64,000 nt of DNA from positions 1-64,000 of the forward strand of contig JASHUM010000033.1 of assembly GCA_030040015.1 (NCBI GenBank), given 5' to 3'. Below are positions 27,732 to 36,936 of the stretch, one piece after another. Every line of letters starts with the position of its first letter. Positions within the stretch are counted from its first letter, which is position 1. The stretch comes from Acidimicrobiales bacterium. Its GTDB lineage: Bacteria > Actinomycetota > Acidimicrobiia > Acidimicrobiales > UBA8190. A program made the translations under genes and the position numbers. The notes below the pieces were generated by a model that made no database searches, had not been told where the DNA came from, and saw nothing but the letters and a program-made list of their open reading frames with translations.

Positions 27732-28508
27732 CTACTTGGTTCCCCGGCGCAGGGCGCCGGGCTCCTCGAGCCAACGGTTGAGGGCCACCGTCCGTTGGTT
27801 GCGCACCGAGAAGGTGTGCACGATGGCCCGCCTGATCCTCCGCTGCTGGTCTGCAGTGATGGACACCTGGCGCAGCAGGTAGTCGGCCTGCTCGCCGTGG
27901 TCCTCCTCGGCGTAGGCATGCACCCGGAAGTTCTCGACCTCGATGCTGTAGTGCTCGCGCATGCCCTCGAACATCTTCTTGGCGTAGCCGGTCGAGGCGG
28001 CGAACCTCTCACCGGCCCATCCGAAGGCAGCCAGCCCCTCTTCGTAGGACCGGCGCATGTAGTAGAGCGTCGTGAACACGGTGCCGATGGTCTCGGGCAT
28101 GGCCACGTACGACTCGAGCTCGTCGTCGGTCAGGCCCAGCTGGTGCGCCCACTCGATCTTCATGTCGACATGGTTGGAATCCCCGGTGTAGCCCGTCTCG
28201 TCGGCCAGGTTCTGCAGCCAGTGGGCGAAGTGTTCGCTCGAAGCCAGCGAGAGATCGTCGTTGTCCGGGGCGTTGGCCACCAGCGACCCGAACTCGCTCG
28301 TGTAGAACCGACCCAGGAAGTAGTACTCCTTGCAGAAACGACGCAGGTACTCCTCGGAGAGCGAGCCGTCGGCGACTGCCTCCCACACCATGTTCTTGGC
28401 CGTGCAGACCTCCGTCTGGATCGTGCCCAGCTCGGTCATGAAGTCCTCGACCGACTTGGCGACCATCGTCCGGTCCTGGCGGCGGATGTCGTGGAATTCG
28501 CGGCTCAT
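27732..28508 (-). CDS. Heme-oxygenase-like diiron (TenA/PqqC-type iron-containing redox) protein
   Basis: MSREFHDIRRQDRTMVAKSVEDFM...; candidate metal ligands NLADETGYTGDSNHV, SYEEGL, FRVHAYAEEDHGEQ. Confidence 0.7.
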   Translation of the reverse strand: MSREFHDIRRQDRTMVAKSVEDFMTELGTIQTEVCTAKNMVWEAVADGSLSEEYLRRFCKEYYFLGRFYTSEFGSLVANAPDNDDLSLASSEHFAHWLQNLADETGYTGDSNHVDMKIEWAHQLGLTDDELESYVAMPETIGTVFTTLYYMRRSYEEGLAAFGWAGERFAASTGYAKKMFEGMREHYSIEVENFRVHAYAEEDHGEQADYLLRQVSITADQQRRIRRAIVHTFSVRNQRTVALNRWLEEPGALRRGTK

Positions 28509-28614
28509 GCGCCACCTCCCGTGTGCTTCGGTTTCACCGCCGCGCCGCCCTCCGGGTGCCGCCTGCACGCGGGAGCATCGGCCGGAGGAGCCGGAGCACC
28601 AGTGTAGTAACTTT

Positions 28615-28632
28615 CCTGACAGTGATGTCAGG
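28615..28632. promoter_or_regulatory. Perfect palindrome CCTGACA-GTGA-TGTCAGG (TGAC-N6-GTCA family site 1)
   Basis: Read directly; lies between divergent TenA-like operon (-) and acyl-CoA dehydrogenase operon (+), overlapping the ATG at 28625. Confidence 0.6.
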
Positions 28633-29863
28633 TAACGATGCCAGGGGGGCGACGGCTGACGCCATTCCTCTCGTCGACGACGGGGACCGCGCCGCTCTGC
28701 GCAAGCTGGCCCGTGACGTGGCCGAGCGCGACATCGCCCCTCACGCCGCCGGTTGGGACGAGCGCGAGGAATTCGCCGAGGACTCCCTGACCGCTCTGCG
28801 CAAGGCCGACCTCTTCACCGTGACCGTGGGCGAGGAGTTCGGCGGCATGGGCATGGGCGACGTCGAGGCGGCCATCGTGCTCGAGGAGCTGGCCCGGGTG
28901 GACGTCTCGAGCGCCATCCTCTGCCAGCTGGTGTTCAACGGGCCGCCCCGGGCCATCGAGCACCTGGGCAACGACGACATGCGACGTCAGTGGCTGCCCC
29001 TGGCCGCCTCGGGTGAGCTGTTCTGCATCGGCATCACCGAGCCCGACGCCGGCTCGGCCGCCACCTCCATGCGGGCGCACCTCGTCCCCGACGGCGACCG
29101 ATGGCGACTCGAGGCCTACAAGAACTACGTCACCGGCGGCCACAAGGCGGTGGCCTGCCTGGTGTGGTGCCGCTTTCCGGGCGGTGAAGCGGGCACGGGC
29201 AAGGGCATCGGCGCCGTGGTGGTGGATCTGTCCAAGCAGGGCGTGAGCGTGGCCGGCACCCACAAGAAGATGGGGCTGCGAGGCTGCACCGAGGCCGAGC
29301 TCGCCTTCGACGGGGTGCGCATCGACCCTGAGGACGTGCTCGTTGCCGGGAAGCCCGACGACAACTCCGGGCTCAAGACCCTGCTGGCCCACATCAACCA
29401 CGAACGGTGCGGCAACGCGGCGATGTGCCTGGGAGCAGCCCAAGGGGCGCTCGAGTACGCCATGGCCTACATGCACGAACGCTCGTCGGGTCGCACCCCG
29501 CTGGCCGAACTGCAGGGACTCCAGTGGAAGGTGGCCGACATGGGCGTGGCCCTCGAAGGCGCCCGGCTTCTGCTGCAGCGGGCCCTGGTGCTGGCCGGGC
29601 GGCACGGCACGCCGCCGCCCCTCGAGTCGGCCATGGCCAAGATCGCGTGCAACCTGGCCGCCAAGCACGTGTGCGACGAGGCGCTGCAACTCCTGGGCGG
29701 CTACGGCTACTCCCGGGAGTACCCGGTGGAACGGGCCTATCGCGACGTACGGGGGCTGTGCATCGGGGCCGGCACGGTCGAGATCCAGCGCAACTTCGTG
29801 GGAACCGCCCTCCTGTCCGGCAGGACCCCGGCCGGCCCGGCGTGGAAGCCGGCGCGTCCGTGA
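28625..29863 (+). CDS. Acyl-CoA dehydrogenase
   Basis: FCIGITEPDAGSAATSMRAHL, GAAQGALEYAMAYMHERSSGRTPLAELQGLQWKVADM, EALQLLGGYGYSREYPVERAYRDVRGL. Confidence 0.93.
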   Translation: MSGNDARGATADAIPLVDDGDRAALRKLARDVAERDIAPHAAGWDEREEFAEDSLTALRKADLFTVTVGEEFGGMGMGDVEAAIVLEELARVDVSSAILCQLVFNGPPRAIEHLGNDDMRRQWLPLAASGELFCIGITEPDAGSAATSMRAHLVPDGDRWRLEAYKNYVTGGHKAVACLVWCRFPGGEAGTGKGIGAVVVDLSKQGVSVAGTHKKMGLRGCTEAELAFDGVRIDPEDVLVAGKPDDNSGLKTLLAHINHERCGNAAMCLGAAQGALEYAMAYMHERSSGRTPLAELQGLQWKVADMGVALEGARLLLQRALVLAGRHGTPPPLESAMAKIACNLAAKHVCDEALQLLGGYGYSREYPVERAYRDVRGLCIGAGTVEIQRNFVGTALLSGRTPAGPAWKPARP

Positions 29864-31338
29864 GCGCCGACGTCCGCCCCGTCGGCGTGGTGGGGGTCGG
29901 GGTCGCCGCCCCCGCCCTGCGCCTCGCGCCCGGCGAGGTGGCCAAGGTGTGGGGCACCGGGGGAGGCCGGGGATCGCTGGCCGTGTGCGGAGCAGACGAG
30001 GACACGCTGACGCTGGCCTGGGAGGCAGCCGAGCGGGCCATGGGAGCGGCGGGCGCGGCGGGCGACGCCGTGTCGGGGCTGTGGTGGGGTACGACCCGTC
30101 CGCCCTTCGCCGAGGGCCCCAGTCACGCCTTTCTGGCCTCTGCCCTCGGTCTCTCCGTGAGCGTTCAGGGCGCGCTGTGCGCCGGGTCGCCTCACTGCGG
30201 CATGGAAGCACTGCTCGCCGCCTGGGACGCCGTCGCCGCCGGGCACGCCGACGTGGCGCTGGTGGTCGCGTCCGACGCGTTGCTTCCCGGTCTGGGCACG
30301 GCCGGCGAGACCACGACGGGCGCCGGGGCGGCAGCCCTCGTGCTGGTCGCCTCAGCCGGGGCGGACGGAAACGGGGCCGGGGCCCCGGCCCGTCTCGTGT
30401 CCAGGGCGACGCGCCGGCTTCCCGTGGTCGACCGGGTACGCGGGGACCAGGAGCCGGCGACAGGCGACGTCTACGACGGCCGGCTCTTCCGAGAAGAGGT
30501 CTTCCTCCCCCTGGTCGCCGACGTGGCCGCCACCCTCGGGACCCGGGAACGGTGGGCGCTGGCCGACCCCGACGGGAAGCTGGCGGGAGCCGCCGTCCGC
30601 CGACTGGGCGGAACGCTCGTATCCGGCGACACCCAGTCGCGCCTCGGCGACGCCGGCTCCGCCGCCGCGCTGCTCGGCGCGGCAGCGTCGTTCTCCAGCC
30701 CGGGCACGCTCGGTCTCGTCGGCTACGGCGGGGGCCGGGCCACCGCCGTGGCCGTCGAGGTGACCCGGCCCGTGCCCGGAGCGCAGATCGTGGAGGAGCT
30801 GCTCAGCGGCGGCTCGCCGGTCTCCTACACCGACGCCCTGAAGGCGCGGGGCCAGCTCCAGGCCCAGACCGATCCCATCCCGATGGGGGTGCCCCCCGGC
30901 GGCGCCGCCTTCGTGCGAGGCAACGCCGAGATGCTTCTCCTCGAGGGGGCCCGTTGCCGCGCCTGTGGGACCGTGTCGACCCCTCCTTCGATCCACCCCC
31001 ACTGCATCGGGTGCGGAGGAACCGAGCTCGACGTGGTGCCCCTGGCCCGGCGGGGCACGGTACAGACCTTCGTGGTGAACCAGACCATGCCCCCGCCCTT
31101 CACCGCTCCCCTTCCGCTGGTGGTGGTCGACCTCGAGGACGGGGCGCGCCTCATGGTGCAGGGGACGTCCGCAGACGCCGCCGACCTGACCATCGGGGAC
31201 CCGGTCACGCTCACCTTGCGGCGCTACGCCACCGAGCGCGCCATCCCCGTCTACGGGTACAAGGCGCTGCGGACGCCGTCACGTGCGGCGGCGGGTACGA
31301 CGACATCAGGCCGGCCGGTGGAGGAGGTTGCCCGGTGA
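29860..31338 (+). CDS. Fusion of HMG-CoA synthase/KASIII-like thiolase-fold domain with C-terminal zinc-ribbon OB-fold (DUF35) domain
   Basis: GVAAPALRLAPGEVAKVWG...CGADEDTLTLAWEAAERAM...ALCAGSPHCGMEAL; C-terminus CRACGTVSTPPSIHPHCIGCGGTELDVVPLARRGTVQTFVVNQTMPPPF...; GTGA start overlap at 29860. Confidence 0.85.
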   Translation: MSADVRPVGVVGVGVAAPALRLAPGEVAKVWGTGGGRGSLAVCGADEDTLTLAWEAAERAMGAAGAAGDAVSGLWWGTTRPPFAEGPSHAFLASALGLSVSVQGALCAGSPHCGMEALLAAWDAVAAGHADVALVVASDALLPGLGTAGETTTGAGAAALVLVASAGADGNGAGAPARLVSRATRRLPVVDRVRGDQEPATGDVYDGRLFREEVFLPLVADVAATLGTRERWALADPDGKLAGAAVRRLGGTLVSGDTQSRLGDAGSAAALLGAAASFSSPGTLGLVGYGGGRATAVAVEVTRPVPGAQIVEELLSGGSPVSYTDALKARGQLQAQTDPIPMGVPPGGAAFVRGNAEMLLLEGARCRACGTVSTPPSIHPHCIGCGGTELDVVPLARRGTVQTFVVNQTMPPPFTAPLPLVVVDLEDGARLMVQGTSADAADLTIGDPVTLTLRRYATERAIPVYGYKALRTPSRAAAGTTTSGRPVEEVAR

Positions 31339-32504
31339 GCTGGAACAAGGTGGCCGTGGTCGGCGCAGGGCTCATCAAGATGGGTGAGCTCTTCGACCAG
31401 AGCTACGAGCAGATGGCCGCGGGCGCCTTCGCCGCCGCCATGGCATCGGTCGACCGGGGGGCGCCCGAGATCGACGCGTGCATCGTGGCCACCCAGCGCG
31501 GCTCACTGTGGGGCCAGGAGGGGATCGGTGGCAACACCGTGCCGAGCGCCTTGGGCCTGTCCGGCATCCCCTGCACCCGGGTGGAGAACGCCTGTCCCAG
31601 CGGGTCGGACGCCTTTCGCATCGGGGCCATGGTCGTCGCCAGCGGCGTCCACGACGTGGTGCTCGTGATCGGCGTGGAGAAGATGCGGGACAAGTCGACC
31701 CAGGAGGGTCTCCTGGCCCGTGCCGCGGCCGGCCACCCGCTCTACAACCGGGGCGAGACGGCGCCGGTGCTCTTCGCCCCGTTCGCCACCCGCCACATGC
31801 ACGAGTTCGGCACCACTCCCGAGATGCTCGCCTCGGTGGCGGTGAAGAACCACCACAACGGCTGTCTCGACCCCTACGCCCACTTCCAGAGCGAGGTCAC
31901 CGTCGAGCAGGTGCTGTCGTCGCCGCTGGTGTGCAGCCCGCTTCGCCTGCTCGACTGCTGCCCCCAGACCGACGGGGCTGCCGCCGTCGTCCTCACCACG
32001 GCCGAGCGGGCCACCGAGTTCACCGACAAGCCGGTGTACGTGGCCGGCTTCGGCGTGGCCACCGACCATCCCTACCTGCACGAGAAGTCGACCTACGTGG
32101 GCCTTCCCGCCACCACCCTGGCCTCCACCCGGGCCTACGACATGGCCGGCATCGGGCCGGCCGACGTCGACGTGGCGGAGGTGCACGACTGCTTCACCAT
32201 CACCGAGATCCTCGACATCGAGGACCTGGGCTTCGTGGAGAAGGGCAAAGGCGGCCCCGCCTCCCTGGAGGGAGAGACCGCCCTCGACGGGCGCATCCCC
32301 GTCAACCCCTCGGGCGGGCTCTTGGCCAAGGGCCATCCGATCGGCGCCACGGGCATCGCCCAGATCACCGAGTGCTTCTGGCAGTTGCGGGAGGAGGCCG
32401 GGGACCGCCAGGTCACCATCCGCAACGGCTTCGCCCTCCAGCACAACGTCGGTGGGCGGGGCTCGGGGGTCTCGGTGGTGAACCTCCTCACCCGAGACCG
32501 CTGA
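31335..32504 (+). CDS. Thiolase, SCP-x / lipid-transfer type (canonical catalytic residues)
   Basis: RVENACPSGSDAFRIGAM (Cys), EVHDCFTITE (His), GGLLAKGHPIGATGIAQ, GFALQHNVGGRGSG; GTGA overlap start at 31335. Confidence 0.92.
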   Translation: MSWNKVAVVGAGLIKMGELFDQSYEQMAAGAFAAAMASVDRGAPEIDACIVATQRGSLWGQEGIGGNTVPSALGLSGIPCTRVENACPSGSDAFRIGAMVVASGVHDVVLVIGVEKMRDKSTQEGLLARAAAGHPLYNRGETAPVLFAPFATRHMHEFGTTPEMLASVAVKNHHNGCLDPYAHFQSEVTVEQVLSSPLVCSPLRLLDCCPQTDGAAAVVLTTAERATEFTDKPVYVAGFGVATDHPYLHEKSTYVGLPATTLASTRAYDMAGIGPADVDVAEVHDCFTITEILDIEDLGFVEKGKGGPASLEGETALDGRIPVNPSGGLLAKGHPIGATGIAQITECFWQLREEAGDRQVTIRNGFALQHNVGGRGSGVSVVNLLTRDR

Positions 32505-32511
32505 GGGGCGG

Positions 32512-33402
32512 CTACTCCTTCTTCCCCAACAGCGGGTGGGCGGGCATGCCCACCGGCTGGAGGTGCTGGCCCAGCACCTCGTGGAAGTGCTCGGCCACGC
32601 CCGCCGGGGTCCACCCGCCGTCGCGCCACATGGCGGCCACCTGTCGTGGAGTCTGGAAGATCGTGTACGCGTAGCCGGTGCGCCCCAGCACCTGGCCGTT
32701 CACGTAACTGGCGCCCTCGGACGCCAGGAAGGCGACGAGCGGCGCGTTGAGGGCAGGGTCCTGGTCAGGTGGAGCGTCCCGGCCGCCGAAGAGGTTCTCG
32801 GTCATGCGGGTGAGGCCGGCCGGTGCCACGGCGTTGACGGTGATGCCGTAACGCCCCAGCTCCAGTGCCCACACGAAGGTCATGCCCATGATGGCTGCCT
32901 TGGCCGCCCCGTAGTTGGTCTGGCCGAAATTGCCGCGCAGGCCGGCTGACGACGTGATGTTGACGATCCGCCCGTACTCGGCTTCCCTCATGTGGGCCGC
33001 GGCGTGCCTGGTGCAGTTGAACGTCCCCTTCTGATGGACGGCCACGACGGCGTCGTAGTCGGAGTCGTCCATCTTGAGCAGGGTGCGGTCGCGGACGATG
33101 CCGGCGTTGTTGACCAGGATGTCGAGCTTTCCGAAGTGCTCGACGGCCTGGGCCACGATGCGCCCGGCAGCCGCGTAGTCGCTCACCGACTCGTAGTTGG
33201 GCTCGGCCTTGCCTCCTGCCTTCTCGACGAGGCTGCACGTCTCGGCGGCCGGGTCCTCGGCGGTGCCGGCGCCGTCGAGGCCGGTACCCAGGTCGTTCAC
33301 CACCACCGCCGCACCCTCGCCGGCCAGGCACAGGGTGATCTCGCGCCCGATGCCCCGCCCGGCACCGGTCACCACCGCCACCCGTCCGTCGAGCAGTCCC
33401 AT
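32512..33402 (-). CDS. Short-chain dehydrogenase/reductase (MFE-2-like 3-hydroxyacyl-CoA dehydrogenase)
   Basis: VAVVTGAGRGIGREITLCLAGEGAAVVVNDLG, DILVNNAGIVRDRTL, TSSAGLRGNFGQTNYGAAKAAIMG. Confidence 0.92.
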   Translation of the reverse strand: MGLLDGRVAVVTGAGRGIGREITLCLAGEGAAVVVNDLGTGLDGAGTAEDPAAETCSLVEKAGGKAEPNYESVSDYAAAGRIVAQAVEHFGKLDILVNNAGIVRDRTLLKMDDSDYDAVVAVHQKGTFNCTRHAAAHMREAEYGRIVNITSSAGLRGNFGQTNYGAAKAAIMGMTFVWALELGRYGITVNAVAPAGLTRMTENLFGGRDAPPDQDPALNAPLVAFLASEGASYVNGQVLGRTGYAYTIFQTPRQVAAMWRDGGWTPAGVAEHFHEVLGQHLQPVGMPAHPLLGKKE

Positions 33403-33422
33403 ACCTCTCCTCCTCGCCCGCC

Positions 33423-34166
33423 TCAGCCGGGCGGAGCGTATCCGGCGGTCAGGTGACGCTCCATCTCGGCGCGCGCCTCGGACGGCTCGCCCTGCCACGA
33501 CACCGAGCCGCGCACCAGCACCACGGCGTGCTGGGCGATGGCCAAGGCACGATCGACCTGCTGCTCGACGACCAAGAGCGCCGTTCCCTGAGCGTGGATG
33601 GCCTCCAGGCCGCGGTACACGCTGTCCACCACGGCAGGCGCGAGCCCGAGCGACAGCTCGTCGGCGACGACCAGCCGGGCCCGGGCCACCAACACGGCGG
33701 CCAGGGAGAGCATGCGCTGCTCTCCACCCGACAGCGTCCCGGCGCGTTGGTGGCGGCGAGTGGACAGCACCGGGAACGTGGCGTAGGCGCGATCGAGGGC
33801 CTGGCGCAGCGTGGCGCGTCCCACCCGGCGACGAAGCGCCAGGACCAGGTTCTCCTCCACGTCGAGGTCGCCGAAGATGCCGCGGCCCTCGGGCACGTGG
33901 GCAACACCCAGGCGGGCGATGTGATGGGCGGCCGTCTTCGTGACTTCCCGGCCTCCCACGAGCACCGTGCCGCTGGTCGCGGCGACGAGCCCGGTCGCCA
34001 CCCGGGCGAGTGTCGACTTCCCGGCACCGTTCGAGCCGACGAGGGCGACGATCGCTCCGGCCGGCACCGACAGTGACACGCCGAACAGCGCCCGGTAGGT
34101 GCCGTAGCCGGCGCTCACGTCGCGCAGCTCGAGAACGGGCCCGGCTCGGCTGGCGTCGGCGGTCAT
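33423..34166 (-). CDS. livF: Branched-chain amino acid-type ABC transporter ATP-binding protein LivF
   Basis: LVGSNGAGKSTLARVATGL, HVPEGRGIFGDLDVEENL, LSGGEQRMLSLAAVLVARARLVVADELSLGLAP; ATGA overlap with livG. Confidence 0.88.
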   Translation of the reverse strand: MTADASRAGPVLELRDVSAGYGTYRALFGVSLSVPAGAIVALVGSNGAGKSTLARVATGLVAATSGTVLVGGREVTKTAAHHIARLGVAHVPEGRGIFGDLDVEENLVLALRRRVGRATLRQALDRAYATFPVLSTRRHQRAGTLSGGEQRMLSLAAVLVARARLVVADELSLGLAPAVVDSVYRGLEAIHAQGTALLVVEQQVDRALAIAQHAVVLVRGSVSWQGEPSEARAEMERHLTAGYAPPG

Positions 34167-34924
34167 GCCGTGACCCCCAGATAGGCGCGGCGCACGCCAG
34201 GATCGCCCACCACGGCGTCGAAGGGACCCTCGGCGATGACCTTGCCCGCGTCGAGCACCACGACGCGGTCGGCCACCCTGCTCACCATGCCGAGGTCGTG
34301 CTCGACGAGAAGCACGGCCGTGTGGCGCCGGTGCTGCACGCTGCGAAGGGCGGCTGCCACCGCGCTCGCTTCGTCGCCGTCGAGGCCCGAGCTCGGCTCG
34401 TCGGCCAGGAGGAGCCTGGGCTGGCACGCCAGCGCCCGGCCGAGCTCCACCAACCGGCACCGCCCCAGGCCGAGAGCGGCCACGGGCGTCTCGGCCAGCT
34501 CCCCCAGGCCGAGAAGCACCAGGATCTCCTCGACCCGGGCCGCTTCCTCGGGGCGCACCGCTGCCATGTTGAGGAGGTCGCGCCACAACGCCCCCGCACC
34601 CCGATGGGCCCGGTCGGCCACGAGGAGGTGATCGCGCACGGTCAGCTCGGGAAAGACCTCGAGACGCTGGAACGTGCGGGCCAGTCCCATACGGGCACGC
34701 CGGTAGGCCGGGACCGAGTCGAGGCGCCGCCCGTCGAAGAGCAGGGCGCCTGCGTCGGGACGCAGCCGTCCTGAGATGCAGTCGAACAGCGTCGTCTTCC
34801 CGGCGCCGTTGGGACCCACGAGGCCAACGGCTTCTCCGGCCGCCACGAACAGGCTCACGGTGTCGAGGGCGCGGACACCGCCGAAGCGGATGGAGACCTC
34901 GGCGACCTCGAGCAGCTCAGCCAT
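34163..34924 (-). CDS. livG: Branched-chain amino acid-type ABC transporter ATP-binding protein LivG
   Basis: VGLVGPNGAGKTTLFDCISGRLRPD, LARTFQRLEVFPELTVRDHLLVA, SSGLDGDEASAV. Confidence 0.88.
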   Translation of the reverse strand: MAELLEVAEVSIRFGGVRALDTVSLFVAAGEAVGLVGPNGAGKTTLFDCISGRLRPDAGALLFDGRRLDSVPAYRRARMGLARTFQRLEVFPELTVRDHLLVADRAHRGAGALWRDLLNMAAVRPEEAARVEEILVLLGLGELAETPVAALGLGRCRLVELGRALACQPRLLLADEPSSGLDGDEASAVAAALRSVQHRRHTAVLLVEHDLGMVSRVADRVVVLDAGKVIAEGPFDAVVGDPGVRRAYLGVTA

Positions 34925-36923
34925 GGCCGGCGTGGGCCGCCTCGCTCGTCCCGACCAGCCCCGGGCGCGCCCCCGGCGCGCCCCGACGGGCGTCGGCCGC
35001 GGCCAAGAGGCGCGACACCCGCGCCAGCCACTTGCGCTTCTGGTACTCGACGATGCCCTCGGGATGTGCGGCGTAGGTCATCGCCCCCAGGGCGAAGAGG
35101 ACGGGCTCGATCCCGTCCAGGCGGCTGGGGGCGTAGGTGAGAGCCAGGGCGATCAAGGCGTATGCCATGCCGGCCTGGATGGCGCCCTCCACGCGTCGCG
35201 CCCCGGTGCTGACCACGACCACCACGAAGGCGAGCGAGTACACGTAGTCGAAGGACGGGGCCGAGACGCTGTGGTACAGCGACCCGAACATCGCCCCTCC
35301 CACACCGGCCAGCCCGGCGGACATGGCGAACACCGTGGCGCGAGCCCGTAGCAGGTTGATGCCCAAGCTGGCGGCACCGGTTTCGCTGCCGCGCATGGCG
35401 GCCAGGTAGCGCCCGGTCGTGCCCCGCTGGACGAGCAAGACGAGGCCGGCGCACAGCATCAGCACGACCAGGGCCAACATCATGAAGCTGCGGTCGGAGC
35501 CGAAGTCGATGGGACCGATCACAGGTCTCGGCACCACGACGCCGCTCAGACCGCCACCCGACCACGTGTACTGGAAGAGGAACTGATCGGCGAAGAGGGC
35601 GAACGCCAGCGTGAGCAACGTGAGGAGGAGGCCGGAGATCCGCATCGCCAAGAGCGCCAGGAAGGCGCCGGCGCCGGCGGCGATGAGCCCACCGACGACC
35701 GCCCCCACGAGCACCGAGAGACCGAGATGGGCGGCGAGCTGTCCCGCACCGAACGCTCCGATACCGGCGAAGGTGGCCTGGCACAACGAGAGCTGGCCGC
35801 TCTGACCGGTGATGAGCGTGATGGAGAGGAAGACCACCGACAAGGCCAGTCCCTCGCTCAAGGAGGTGACCCAGTACCCGGGCACCCAGGTGAGCCCCGA
35901 GACGACGAAGGCCACCACCAGCAGGCGGAACCCCCACCGCATGGGGGCCTCCAGACGGCGGTCGCGCACCGAGGTCGCCGGCGGTGCCGGTGGCGGGTCG
36001 ACCCCGACGAGCGGGTCGGCCCGTCGCTCGAGCTGGCGCAGTCGGGGGCTGCCCACCAGCGTCGCCACCAGGACCACGAACGGGAAGGCGGGGATCACCG
36101 CCTGGGCCAGGACGCCTGAGGGCAGCACGGCGCGCAGCAAGCTCTCCAACACGCCCAGGGCGACGGCGGCGCCGAGGGCGCCGGTGATCGATCGCATCCC
36201 GGCGACGGCGGCGGCCGTGAGCCCGGCGACGAGCAGCGACGTGAACTGGAGGGGATCAGAGGGGACGAGCTCGGCCGTGAGCGGAAGGAGCAGCACGCCG
36301 GCCAGCCCGGCCATGGCACTGGACAAGGCCCACGCCCCGGCCGAGACCCGTGCCGCGTCGATGCCCTGGAGCTGGGCCAGGCGGCGGCTCTCCACCACGG
36401 CCCGCATCTCGAGGCCCACCGGGCTGCGGCGCAGGAAGACGACCACGGCCAGCACGACGCCCACGGTGATCACCGTCGTGGACAGCTCCCCCCCGTTCAC
36501 CGGCGTGGAGAAGAGGTGGAACACGATGCGGCTCGGATCGAGCCACAGGCTGGGCGGGTCCAGCCGGGGCGTGCTGCCGAAGAGGACGGGCAGGGTCTGG
36601 GGGATGGCGATGAGCAAGCCGACAGCCGAGACGACCTTGGCCGTGGTGGAGGCGGTGGGGATGTGCCGGAAGAGCAGCCGGTCGAAGCTCCAGCCGAGCG
36701 CCGGCGACACCACGAGCACGGCGACGACGAAGGCCGCCCACACCGGGAGCCCCTGGCTGCGCACCAGGAGGTCGAAGATGAAGGCGGCGGCGAACGCCTG
36801 GGCACCGAAGGCCAGGTTGAACACGCCCGTGGTCCGGAAGGTGATGACCAACCCCACGGCCATGAGGGCGAAGTCGCACCCGTACGGGATCCCGGGGAGC
36901 GCGTAGCCGAGGAAGGTGTTCAC
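34917..36923 (-). CDS. Fused LivH-LivM permease of Liv-type ABC transporter
   Basis: N-half LivH-like (GYALPGIPYGCDFALMAVGLVITFRTTGVFNLAFGAQAFAAAFIFD), C-half LivM-like (LSITLITGQSGQLSLCQATFAGIGAFGAGQLAAHLG) in one 668-aa ORF. Confidence 0.88.
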   Translation of the reverse strand: MNTFLGYALPGIPYGCDFALMAVGLVITFRTTGVFNLAFGAQAFAAAFIFDLLVRSQGLPVWAAFVVAVLVVSPALGWSFDRLLFRHIPTASTTAKVVSAVGLLIAIPQTLPVLFGSTPRLDPPSLWLDPSRIVFHLFSTPVNGGELSTTVITVGVVLAVVVFLRRSPVGLEMRAVVESRRLAQLQGIDAARVSAGAWALSSAMAGLAGVLLLPLTAELVPSDPLQFTSLLVAGLTAAAVAGMRSITGALGAAVALGVLESLLRAVLPSGVLAQAVIPAFPFVVLVATLVGSPRLRQLERRADPLVGVDPPPAPPATSVRDRRLEAPMRWGFRLLVVAFVVSGLTWVPGYWVTSLSEGLALSVVFLSITLITGQSGQLSLCQATFAGIGAFGAGQLAAHLGLSVLVGAVVGGLIAAGAGAFLALLAMRISGLLLTLLTLAFALFADQFLFQYTWSGGGLSGVVVPRPVIGPIDFGSDRSFMMLALVVLMLCAGLVLLVQRGTTGRYLAAMRGSETGAASLGINLLRARATVFAMSAGLAGVGGAMFGSLYHSVSAPSFDYVYSLAFVVVVVSTGARRVEGAIQAGMAYALIALALTYAPSRLDGIEPVLFALGAMTYAAHPEGIVEYQKRKWLARVSRLLAAADARRGAPGARPGLVGTSEAAHAGHG

Positions 36924-36936
36924 CTCGGCGGGCCGG

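Noticed and set aside
26533-28012. Upstream part of 861-aa ORF 25427-28012
   Set aside because: Arg-rich shadow frame over the thiolase gene; the acyl-CoA dehydrogenase starts at 26515.
29343-31334. Long upstream part of the 1053-aa ORF 29343-32504
   Set aside because: Out-of-frame with two well-supported genes; the thiolase starts at GTG 31335.
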